The position numbers and the translations under genes were made by a program. Positions 7,112 through 14,034 of a stretch of 64,000 bases of DNA are shown in pieces (within the stretch, counting starts at the first letter, position 1; the number at the start of each line of letters is the position of its first letter). This stretch comes from Lyngbya confervoides BDU141951 (GTDB lineage Bacteria > Cyanobacteriota > Cyanobacteriia > Thermosynechococcales > Thermosynechococcaceae): positions 1-64,000 of the forward strand of contig NZ_JTHE03000023.1 of assembly GCF_000817775.3 (NCBI RefSeq), given 5' to 3'. The notes under the pieces were generated by a model. It made no database searches. It saw nothing but the letters and a program-made list of their open reading frames with translations, and was not told where the DNA came from.

Positions 7112-8847
7112 TAAACGATATCCTGAGTCATTGCCATTTTGGTCAAGCAGTCCGCCAACTCCCCAGGGGTGAGCAGGGGGTAATTGTGCCCCACGATTTT
7201 ACTCAGATGCTGGGCCAGCAGCACCGTCTGCGGGGGGGTTAGATAGGTGGCCGCCAACTGATCCGTCTGATGATAGGCAGAGCGCAGGGGAGCATCGAGC
7301 AGCAGGGTGCCTTTGCCCATTACGATGGCCCGTTCAGCATAACCCGGCATCAAATGCAGGTGATGGGTAATCACCATCAGGGTTTTTCCCATGCGGTGCA
7401 GTCGCTGACTCACCTCAAGAATTTCCCGAGATCCACGATAGTCCTGACCGACGGTGGGTTCATCTAGAATAATCACCTCGGGGTTCATCGCCAGAATGGC
7501 TGCAATGACAATCCGAGCGCGATCGCCCTTTGGCAACGATAGGGGATGGGCCTGACGCAAATCCATCAGGTCCATGGCCTCTAGGGCCGCCCCGGCCTTT
7601 TCCTGAATCTCCGTGTCCCCATAGCCCAGGTTTTTCAGGGCAAAGGTCACCTCCCGCTCAACCGTGGTGTTAAAAATCTGGTTGTCGGGGTTTTGGGCCA
7701 CATAGCCAATGCGCCGGGCCAGTTCGCTCACGGTGTAGTCCGTGCTTTTGCGCCCCTCGATCCACACCGTTCCTTGAGTGGGCTGGAGCAGATTCAGAAA
7801 ATGCTTCACCAAGGTGCTTTTCCCGGCCCCATTCTGACCGACCACCAGCACGTATTCTCCGGCATGAATATCCAGGGAAAGATCGCGCAGCGCCTGGGTG
7901 CCGTCTGCGTAGGTATGGCTGAGTCCTTGTACCGACAGCAGCGGCAAGGCGCCAGGGGCGTGCGGCAAGCCGGGAAGGGGGAACTCGGCAGGGGTGGCCT
8001 GCTGAATCAGGGGGGTCATGGCTTGTTTTCCCGCGTCCAGGGTAACCGGAATCGGATGGACAGCAAGGCCCTTGGCGTTCAGTTGCTCAAACACCTGGGC
8101 CACCTGAGGCGCGCGCAGATCGTGCTGCCACAGGAGTTCCGGTTGACTGTAAATTTGGGCAGGGGTGCCCGTGGCCACTAATTCCCCGCCCGAGAGCAGG
8201 GCAATGCGATCGCAATATTGCGCCATCTCCTCCGCCGCGTGGCTCACCATGACAATGGTCATACCCAGATCCTGATTTAGGGCCTTCACGGTGGCAAAGA
8301 CTTCTTGGGTTCCCACCGGGTCGAGTTGGGAGGTTGGCTCATCCAAAATGAGCAGGCGTGGACGCAGTGCCAGGGCAGCAGCGATCGCTAGGCGCTGTTG
8401 TTGTCCCCCCGATAAATCCTGGGGATGCTTTTGCTCAGTTCCCTCCAGGCGCACGGCAGCCAATACCTGGGGAATGCGGGCCCGAATCTCCGCTGGAGGC
8501 ACCTTCAAATTCTCCAGGGCAAAGGCAATTTCGTTTTCCACGGAGGTGGCCGTTAGCTGGGTGGCAGGATCTTCGAACACGGCTCCCACCCTCTGGGCCA
8601 GGGTGCTAACCGGATGGGTTAAGGTATCTAGGCCCGCTACGGTGACATAGCCAAAAAATCGGCCCCCGAAAAACTGCGGCACAATGCCATTCAGCGCCAG
8701 GCAAAGGGTGGTCTTTCCCGCCCCGGTTGGCCCAATCAAGCCAAAAAATTCTCCAGACTCCAGGGTCAAGGAGATGTCGCGTAAGGCCAGCCTTTGGGTT
8801 CCCGGATACAGGTAGGACACCTTATGAAAGGTTGCCAGTGAATCCAT
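7111..8847 (-). CDS. ECF transporter ATPase, two nucleotide-binding domains fused
   Basis: 578 residues containing two ABC ATPase domains in one chain. Domain 1 has Walker A GPTGAGKTT, signature LSGGQQQR, Walker B LLILDEPTSQLD and a switch His in VSHAAEE. Domain 2 has Walker A GQNGAGKST, Walker B VIILDEPTVGQD and ITHHLHLM, but its signature is LSLPKGDRAR instead of LSGGQ. One of the two composite ATP sites may therefore work differently or be weak. It powers uptake through the adjacent EcfT and S components. It starts 2 bases after the S-component stop and overlaps ecfT by one base, so the three are one operon. Confidence 0.93.
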   Translation of the reverse strand: MDSLATFHKVSYLYPGTQRLALRDISLTLESGEFFGLIGPTGAGKTTLCLALNGIVPQFFGGRFFGYVTVAGLDTLTHPVSTLAQRVGAVFEDPATQLTATSVENEIAFALENLKVPPAEIRARIPQVLAAVRLEGTEQKHPQDLSGGQQQRLAIAAALALRPRLLILDEPTSQLDPVGTQEVFATVKALNQDLGMTIVMVSHAAEEMAQYCDRIALLSGGELVATGTPAQIYSQPELLWQHDLRAPQVAQVFEQLNAKGLAVHPIPVTLDAGKQAMTPLIQQATPAEFPLPGLPHAPGALPLLSVQGLSHTYADGTQALRDLSLDIHAGEYVLVVGQNGAGKSTLVKHFLNLLQPTQGTVWIEGRKSTDYTVSELARRIGYVAQNPDNQIFNTTVEREVTFALKNLGYGDTEIQEKAGAALEAMDLMDLRQAHPLSLPKGDRARIVIAAILAMNPEVIILDEPTVGQDYRGSREILEVSQRLHRMGKTLMVITHHLHLMPGYAERAIVMGKGTLLLDAPLRSAYHQTDQLAATYLTPPQTVLLAQHLSKIVGHNYPLLTPGELADCLTKMAMTQDIV

Positions 8848-8849
8848 AC

Positions 8850-9644
8850 TTAGTAGATCGCCTCCCTGGGTTTCACCAGGTCAATGGCTCGCAGGCCAGC
8901 AATGACCCCAGTTCCGATGACCGTTCCCGCAACGCAGCGGATTAAATTTTCCAGGGGCATCACCGGAATGAGCCCCAACCAAACCTTCTGAGGCCAGTTA
9001 AAGATAAAGTAGGACACCGAAAGCTGGGCTAAATGACCCAGCCCAGAGGCCATCCAGGTGCCCAGAAACAGCCCTAAGGCAACCTGACGGATCTGGGGAC
9101 TGCCAATCCAGCGACCGCACAGTTGGCGAGTGGGTAAGATAAACAGCAGCAGCGCTGACCCGTCTACAAAGGCGCCTAAACAGATAACTGGCCATTCCAC
9201 ACCGTTGAGCAGGACGGCCCGACTGATGTAGGCCCCCAGAGCTAGCAGTTCTACCCCGCTGATGCCCACCCACCAAAACCGACGCGAGGCCTGGGCCGGA
9301 CGCATGGCACCGGCTGCGAAGCTGGCGATCGCCGCCCCGGCCACCGAAATGGCCGGAATCCCGGCGGTATAGGGCGCAAGAAAGACTCCCACCAGGCTGC
9401 CAATGGTGCTGGCAAGGGCTCCGGCAATGGGGCCTAAGATCCATCCCAATAGCGGAAAAACGCTGCTGCTGAGGGGAATGCCCCCGCCAGAGGCGCCCAC
9501 CACAAAGGAAAAGGGAATAAAGGCTAGGGCGGTGATGACGGCAGCCAGGACAACCACGTAGGCAATGGGAGATCCGTCAAGGGCGGCGCTGCCGAGATAC
9601 TGCACCTGACGCTCTTCGGCGTCGGGCGGAAGGTTTAAAGTCAT
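8850..9644 (-). CDS. ECF transporter substrate-binding (S) component-like membrane protein
   Basis: 264 residues with about six hydrophobic segments and small-residue-rich loops (VVGASGGGIPLSSSVFPLLGW, GPIAGALASTIGSLVG). By position it is the S component of the ECF operon: first gene, followed by the fused ATPase and EcfT. S components bind a vitamin or metal in the membrane. The sequence shows none of the classical signatures that would let me name thiamin, biotin, cobalamin or nickel. No cobalamin-riboswitch core was found in the leader. Start ATG 9644 is the first Met and leaves a leader of about 22 bases after the palindrome at 9666-9689. Confidence 0.8.
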   Translation of the reverse strand: MTLNLPPDAEERQVQYLGSAALDGSPIAYVVVLAAVITALAFIPFSFVVGASGGGIPLSSSVFPLLGWILGPIAGALASTIGSLVGVFLAPYTAGIPAISVAGAAIASFAAGAMRPAQASRRFWWVGISGVELLALGAYISRAVLLNGVEWPVICLGAFVDGSALLLFILPTRQLCGRWIGSPQIRQVALGLFLGTWMASGLGHLAQLSVSYFIFNWPQKVWLGLIPVMPLENLIRCVAGTVIGTGVIAGLRAIDLVKPREAIY

Positions 9645-9665
9645 GGAGAACGCCTACATTCACTG

Positions 9666-9709
9666 AACCTCCCTCATTATAGGGAGGTTTCCAGGGGCAG
9701 CCTGCCCCT
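9666..9709 (-). promoter_or_regulatory. Two adjacent inverted repeats with a TATAAT, upstream of the ECF operon
   Basis: AACCTCCCT (9666-9674), six bases, AGGGAGGTT (9681-9689): a perfect 9-bp inverted repeat. Read on the minus strand its centre contains TATAAT (9681-9676), a good -10 box about 32 bases before the S-component ATG. A second perfect repeat, AGGGGCAG/CTGCCCCT (9693-9700, 9702-9709), lies directly upstream. Either an operator overlapping the promoter or a folded leader is possible. No good -35 was found. Confidence 0.45.
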
Positions 9710-9921
9710 CGATGGGACCAATCGGCCAGGCCGCAGAGGCTAGATTGACCGTATGCAGGCGCTTTGAAGAAATCTCAAAAAAGTTTGAACCTTTCTTCTC
9801 AAGGTGGGGTCTAACCCATAGCGTTTGAATCTGATCAGCTTGAACTTGCGCGGTTTGAGCTTGTGAGGCAAGCGCGACACCTCTAACGCCCACTGTTAAA
9901 CCCACGATCAGGAGAACATCC

Positions 9922-10227
9922 ATGTTGAAACTTGCCCAGATTAGCGCCCTGAGTCTTGTCACCTTACTGTCCGTTTCCACGGTGGCTGCAGCTGGCCCAA
10001 TCCAAAATCGCCTCGATCGCCAAGATCAGCGCATTTCCCAGGGGGTGCAGAGCGGGGATCTCACCTATGCAGAATATCAGCGCCTGCAAAATCGTCAGGA
10101 TCGCATTGAGGATTTTCGGCAACGACAGATCCAAGATGGCAATGGCTTAAATCCAGTGGAGTTTTTGCGCATTAACCATCGACTCAATCGCCAATCTCGC
10201 CAAATCTATCGCCAAAAACACGATTAA
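9922..10227 (+). CDS. Small secreted protein with RxNxxQxxRI-type repeat region
   Basis: 101 residues. Residues 1-23 form a classical signal peptide (ISALSLVTLLSVSTVAAAG, cleavage after AAA). The mature part is a charged helical region beginning QNRLDRQDQRISQGVQSGDL and ending IYRQKHD, a pattern found in a widespread family of small periplasmic proteins of unknown role whose members end in the same IYRQKHD-like tail. It is monocistronic, divergent from the ECF operon and followed by a long HIP1-based hairpin. No function is proposed. Confidence 0.8.
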   Translation: MLKLAQISALSLVTLLSVSTVAAAGPIQNRLDRQDQRISQGVQSGDLTYAEYQRLQNRQDRIEDFRQRQIQDGNGLNPVEFLRINHRLNRQSRQIYRQKHD

Positions 10228-10275
10228 CCTTTCTGGCGCCATCCTACGGCGAAAATTTGAAGTTAACCTGAACCA

Positions 10276-10312
10276 AAATGCGATCGCCCCTTCATGAGGG
10301 GCGATCGCATTT
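10276..10312. terminator. Perfect 16-bp hairpin made of two HIP1 sites
   Basis: Left arm 10276-10291 and right arm 10297-10312 are perfectly complementary with a 5-base loop (tcatg). Each arm contains GCGATCGC. It lies 49 bases after the stop of the small secreted protein and could end its transcript, but no strong run of T follows. Confidence 0.65.
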
Positions 10313-10520
10313 ACTTTGAGGGGATTTATCGATTTTTATCCAATTGCGATTAAATCCGTAATCTCACGGAAGGAGGCGCTGAGACAAAATAGTTAAACTC
10401 TGAACAAGGAAAAATCAAGCTTGGCCAAGCTGATTGAGTTTTCTCCTTCTACCATTTTCCTTGCCATGGGGCGAGGAAAACGAATTGTTCAGTTCCCCGT
10501 TGTAGGAGATCCCCCCACGC

Positions 10521-10814
10521 ATGAATGGTGCAAACATCGATAATTCAGACTTTCTCCCGATTATTTCCCCAGCAAAACCCTTAAATTTAGCTCCCCTGCT
10601 CCAGTTTTCCAGCAGTGTCTGCGCGGTTGCTGGAGGCGTGCTGCTGGCTTCAAACACCCCAGTTAGCAAGTATGGATTTCTCCTGCTCGCCCTAAGTTCT
10701 GGACAAATGCTGCTGACCAGTGGCTTAACGGGAAATCGGGGCCTAATGGTCTATTCCGGTTCTGTCTTTTGCTTCGTGGATTGTTTGGGAGTGTATCGAT
10801 GGTTGCTACAGTAG
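10521..10814 (+). CDS. Small membrane protein of unknown function
   Basis: 97 residues with two or three hydrophobic segments (about LLQFSSSVCAVAGGVLLAS, YGFLLLALSSGQMLL and MVYSGSVFCFVDCLGVY). I do not recognise the family. It overlaps the next gene by 16 bases in another frame, which suggests translational coupling with the Coq4-motif protein downstream. The preceding 290 bases hold the HIP1 hairpin and an AT-rich stretch near 10330-10420 that may hold its promoter. Confidence 0.6.
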   Translation: MNGANIDNSDFLPIISPAKPLNLAPLLQFSSSVCAVAGGVLLASNTPVSKYGFLLLALSSGQMLLTSGLTGNRGLMVYSGSVFCFVDCLGVYRWLLQ

Positions 10815-11401
10815 TTTCTCCAGAGGAGAGTCGAGTTCAGGGACTCCAGACTCTCAATCTGTGCAGAATGGGTTTAGAGGAAAATATTGGGGATTTAACA
10901 CTTCGGGAAGGCTACTGGGCGTTTGCCAAGGACAAACAGGCCGATATCCCCTTAATTATCCGTCTGCTAGAAAATCCGGCCAGCCCCATTGCCCTGCCAG
11001 GCAGCATTGATTTATTTGGTCACGACTGTTTGCATCTGTTGCTCAATCGCGGCATGGATAACTTCGATGAAGCCTTTATTATTGGATTTACGATGGGAAA
11101 TGCCAGAGAACTGCAAAAGCGTCATTTAAATACCTTTCGCCTGGTAGCGTCCCACTTTTATCCTCCCCCCTACCGCTTTAGCGAAGGACATCTGAAATCC
11201 TTTGATTTGGGCGTCCTATACGGGCAAAGGTTGCCGTTTCGAGATATCCATCTCGTCGACTTCTCCCTGCACCTAGACCGATCGATCGCGCAGGTGCGTG
11301 AACTGTTCGGTATTTCAATTGCGGAACTGCGTAGGGTCTGCTATGCGGAGCGATTGTGGAACCCCCTCTGTCCAATATTTTCCCTCTCTCCAGGCCGCTA
11401 G
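10799..11401 (+). CDS. Coq4-like motif protein, conserved hypothetical
   Basis: 200 residues from ATG 10799; an upstream TTG at 10769 would add ten residues. Residues 75-91 read HDCLH followed by exactly 11 residues and E, matching the HDxxH(x11)E metal-binding signature of COQ4 proteins, which bind a divalent metal and act in ubiquinone biosynthesis. The rest (IDLFGHDCLHLLLNRGMD, FDEAFIIGFTMG) is compatible with an alpha-helical protein. Cyanobacteria make plastoquinone, not ubiquinone, so a lipid or prenyl-ligand role is only an inference. It is coupled to the membrane protein upstream and followed by a strong terminator. The cautious call is a conserved protein with a Coq4-like motif. Confidence 0.6.
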   Translation: MVATVVSPEESRVQGLQTLNLCRMGLEENIGDLTLREGYWAFAKDKQADIPLIIRLLENPASPIALPGSIDLFGHDCLHLLLNRGMDNFDEAFIIGFTMGNARELQKRHLNTFRLVASHFYPPPYRFSEGHLKSFDLGVLYGQRLPFRDIHLVDFSLHLDRSIAQVRELFGISIAELRRVCYAERLWNPLCPIFSLSPGR

Positions 11402-11460
11402 CTGCCAGGGAACGATGATGCGCTAGATTGACGAATCCGAGAACTGAAGAATGGTGGAGG

Positions 11461-11497
11461 TCTGCAAGGATAAGGCCATATCCTTGCAGATTTTTTT
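11461..11497 (+). terminator. Rho-independent terminator
   Basis: Stem TCTGCAAGGATA (11461-11472) and TATCCTTGCAGA (11479-11490), a perfect 12-bp pairing with a 6-base loop, followed by seven T (11491-11497). It ends the two-gene unit finishing at 11401. Confidence 0.93.
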
Positions 11498-11816
11498 GTG
11501 CAGACTGCGTTGGGGCGCCGACTTTAGGGGGGCTGCCCCCTTCGCGTCGATCAGCAAGGACACGATCTGGCTATTCTTCAATGCCGCTATCCTGTGTTCA
11601 CCCCCTCATGCCTTTTTGACAGCTTTCGCTTGGATCTCCCAACAATCCACGCTATGGTAAACAGGATCATCCGTAAAATCACTGACCCTAGCGCATCCAT
11701 ATCATTCTGGGAAGATCCGAGAAAGGGCTGTTTCCGTGAAGCGCCTATTTCTTCGGAACTTTACAGGATTAAGCGCGTCTTTGCCCAGAATCACGCTGTT
11801 CACTAGGGCTGACTCC
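11498..11816. other. Intergenic region before the GHL10 gene
   Basis: About 320 bases between the terminator at 11497 and the next start. A TTGACA occurs near 11616 but has no -10 box at the right distance. No convincing gene was seen. Confidence 0.4.
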
Positions 11817-13076
11817 ATGCTGATGAAGAATCTCTCCTCCCTCCTCCAGCGATCGCCGCGATCTTTGTTTGCGTTCCTGTGTGCGCTGTCCTTTGTGATC
11901 AGTGTGGTCCTGGGGCAGCTCAGTGCGGCCAAGGCCTATGCCCCCAGCACGGAAATTCGGGCGGTTTGGTTGACCACCAACGATACCCCAACCCTCAGGG
12001 ATCACGCAAAACTGACCCAGGCCATCGGTGAGCTCCGCAGCTTCAATTTCAACACGGTTTATCCCGTGGTCTACAACTCTGGCTATGCCCTTTATCCCAG
12101 CGCCACTGCCCAACGCGAGGGATTTCAGCCCTTTATTCGCCGGGGACTTCAGGGGCAAGACATCCTAGCAGACATCATCGAACAGTCCCATCGAAACGGA
12201 CTGACGGTGATTCCCTGGTTTGAGTTTGGGTTTATGGCCCCCCCTAGCTCCGAGCTAGCCCTGGCCCATCCCCAATGGCTGACTCAGCGCCAAGACGGAA
12301 GTACCCACTGGGAAGGAGCAGCTGGGGAGGTCGTCTGGCTCAACCCCTTTCATCCCGAGGTGCAAGCCCTAATCACCAACCTGGTGTTGGAGGTGGTCAC
12401 CCAGTACAACGGGGACGGGATCCAGTTTGATGATCACATGAGTTTGCCCTTTGAGTTTGGCTATGATAGCTATACTAAAAATCTATACAAGAGCGAAACT
12501 AAGAAAGATCCGCCGCCGAATCCCCACGATCCAACCTGGGTAAAGTGGCGTGCCGATAAATTGACGGCATTTATGACCCAGTTGAATCAGGCCGTTAAGG
12601 CCCGCAAGGCCAGCGCCATTTTTTCCGTTTCGCCGAATCCCTACGACTATGCCTACAAAGCCTCGCTCCAAGATTGGCTGCGTTGGGTGCGTCAAGGGAT
12701 TGTGGATGAGCTAATTGTTCAAGTCTATCGCCCCGACCTGGGAAGCTTTGACCAGCAGCTTGTCCAGCCGGAGATCCAAGAAGCTCGTCAGAAGATTCCC
12801 ACTGGCGTTGGCATTTTGACCGGGTTGCGCCACCGCCCGGTGAACATCAATCTCATTCAATCCAAGATCCAGACAGCCCGCTATCGCAATTTAGGGGTGG
12901 CCTTTTTCTTCTATGAAAGCCTGTGGGATGTGGCGCCTGAGCCGGTTGAATATCGAAAAGCCAGGTTTCGGGCCCTATTTCCGACGCCAGCGCGGCGGGC
13001 AATTAGCTTTAGCGCGCAGCAATATTCCTCTCCGGCGACGGCTTCACCCAAGTTGCTGTCAATTCCTCGCGATTGA
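11817..13076 (+). CDS. Glycoside-hydrolase-like family 10 (GHL10/DUF187) exported protein
   Basis: 419 residues from ATG 11817, chosen because a normal signal peptide begins there (NLSSLL, basic residues, FAFLCALSFVISVVLG, ending AKAYA). The mature protein starts EIRAVWLTTNDTP and shows the (beta/alpha)8-type segments of GHL10 proteins: FNFNTVYPVVYNSGYALYPS, NGLTVIPWFEFGFM, EVVWLNPFHPEV, NGDGIQFDDHMSLP and a late GVGILTGLRHR. GHL10 proteins are thought to cleave glycan or peptidoglycan-associated sugars in the periplasm. The possible GTG at 11736 would add 27 residues ahead of the signal and is rejected. It is monocistronic. Confidence 0.9.
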   Translation: MLMKNLSSLLQRSPRSLFAFLCALSFVISVVLGQLSAAKAYAPSTEIRAVWLTTNDTPTLRDHAKLTQAIGELRSFNFNTVYPVVYNSGYALYPSATAQREGFQPFIRRGLQGQDILADIIEQSHRNGLTVIPWFEFGFMAPPSSELALAHPQWLTQRQDGSTHWEGAAGEVVWLNPFHPEVQALITNLVLEVVTQYNGDGIQFDDHMSLPFEFGYDSYTKNLYKSETKKDPPPNPHDPTWVKWRADKLTAFMTQLNQAVKARKASAIFSVSPNPYDYAYKASLQDWLRWVRQGIVDELIVQVYRPDLGSFDQQLVQPEIQEARQKIPTGVGILTGLRHRPVNINLIQSKIQTARYRNLGVAFFFYESLWDVAPEPVEYRKARFRALFPTPARRAISFSAQQYSSPATASPKLLSIPRD

Positions 13077-13224
13077 GCATCGGTTTGGCGGTCCCCTCCC
13101 CCGTAAAATCCCCGTTAGGATGATGGCCCAGCCCTTGTCCAGGCCTGGCCCACTGCCCAACTCAGGGAGCCAAGAGAGGCCGCCCTAATCTCTGTTGGCG
13201 CCATAGGGATCGCAGAATCGTCCT
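13077..13224. other. Spacer between the GHL10 gene and the GGDEF/EAL remnant
   Basis: About 150 bases with no coding signal that I recognise; the end of the decayed gene on the minus strand begins near 13225. Confidence 0.4.
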
Positions 13225-13565
13225 CTTATCCCAAGTCACAGCCTCGCTAAGCCAAGCAGTCAAGCTGATTCGGGGTTTCAAGGCCTTCCGCAATGACCGC
13301 CCTTTCCAGCTGTGGAGCCAGAGTGACCATGATGTGGGCAACCGCAAAATTGTCTTCCCTCTCCGGGCTAGAAAATCTTCAGGTCGGCAGTATTGGGGGA
13401 GGCGATCGGCAATGGCAACGAGGAGCTGATGTCCCACGGCATGACTCAGGATCCGTTTACGAGCTTAAACGGACTGCAATTTAAAGATGCCAGCACCAGG
13501 AGATGATCCGACCTCTGTAACTGCTGATTGAAACCGCGCAGCAGACCGGTGCGACTCGGTAAGCC
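13225..13565 (-). pseudogene. Decayed GGDEF-EAL (diguanylate cyclase/phosphodiesterase) gene
   Basis: Reading the minus strand with frame changes recovers two c-di-GMP domains. From 13565 down: LPSRTGLLRGFNQQLQR and FKLVNGS, then (after a stop and a shift) HAVGHQLLVAIADRLPQY and CRPEDFLARRG, the first half of a GGDEF domain up to just before the active loop. The sequence then jumps to the end of an EAL domain: VTLAPQLERAVIAEGLETP, NQLDCLA, a stop, and RGCDLG. The GGDEF loop and most of EAL are deleted, and at least two frame changes and two stops are present. No protein can be made. The parent was probably a hybrid GGDEF-EAL sensor; upstream parts (13566-13800) may hold further unrecognised remnants. 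Confidence 0.8.
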
Positions 13566-14034
13566 GGGGAAGAGATTTTTACCAAGGATCTGGCGCAGTT
13601 CGCTGGTTCGCGGCTGCGCCGTCCATGGGATCTTTGCCTTTCCTCAGATCGTCGTGGGCACCGGCAAGACGAATTTCCACGACCCACTTTCTCCCAATGA
13701 ACCCGCTCACTTCCATGAGGGGTCAATCCAGGCCATAGGATTGCAGACTTTTCAGGGTTCAAGGGGGATTAAGTCCCGGCAGGGGGCCAGGAGAATAGAG
13801 CCATTGGATTCGGCGAATGAGCAGCTGTTTGATTCCGAACCAGCTGAGAGGAGGACAGATCAAAGGGGGGGACATATCAAAAAGTGATAAGTTTTGCCGT
13901 CTGTCGAGGCTCGAATCTCAACAGCGAACGTATAGTGAAGATCTTTAGCAGGGCGTTATTCCCCTGGCTAGGGGGGCAGAGAAAGTCCTGTCCCTGGCGT
14001 AGTTGAGGTGCAGTCCGAGGTTGAGGCAGGTTGC
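13566..14034. other. Non-coding stretch upstream of the UPF0182 gene
   Basis: About 470 bases. An open frame of 119 codons on the plus strand (13528-13887) has no recognisable domain and overlaps the pseudogene, so I treat it as fortuitous. The first 200 bases may be further debris of the GGDEF-EAL gene. The last 130 bases should contain the promoter of the next gene. Confidence 0.4.

Noticed and set aside
9645-9921. A cobalamin or other known riboswitch in front of the ECF operon
   Set aside because: The leader has two palindromes but no GCCACTG-type core or other consensus that I could match; called only as palindromes.
9660-9980. 106-codon minus-strand frame
   Set aside because: It overlaps the signal-peptide gene at 9922 and the palindromes; composition is not protein-like beyond a chance hydrophobic run.
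13528-13887. 119-codon plus-strand frame
   Set aside because: No domain, overlaps the minus-strand GGDEF/EAL remnant.
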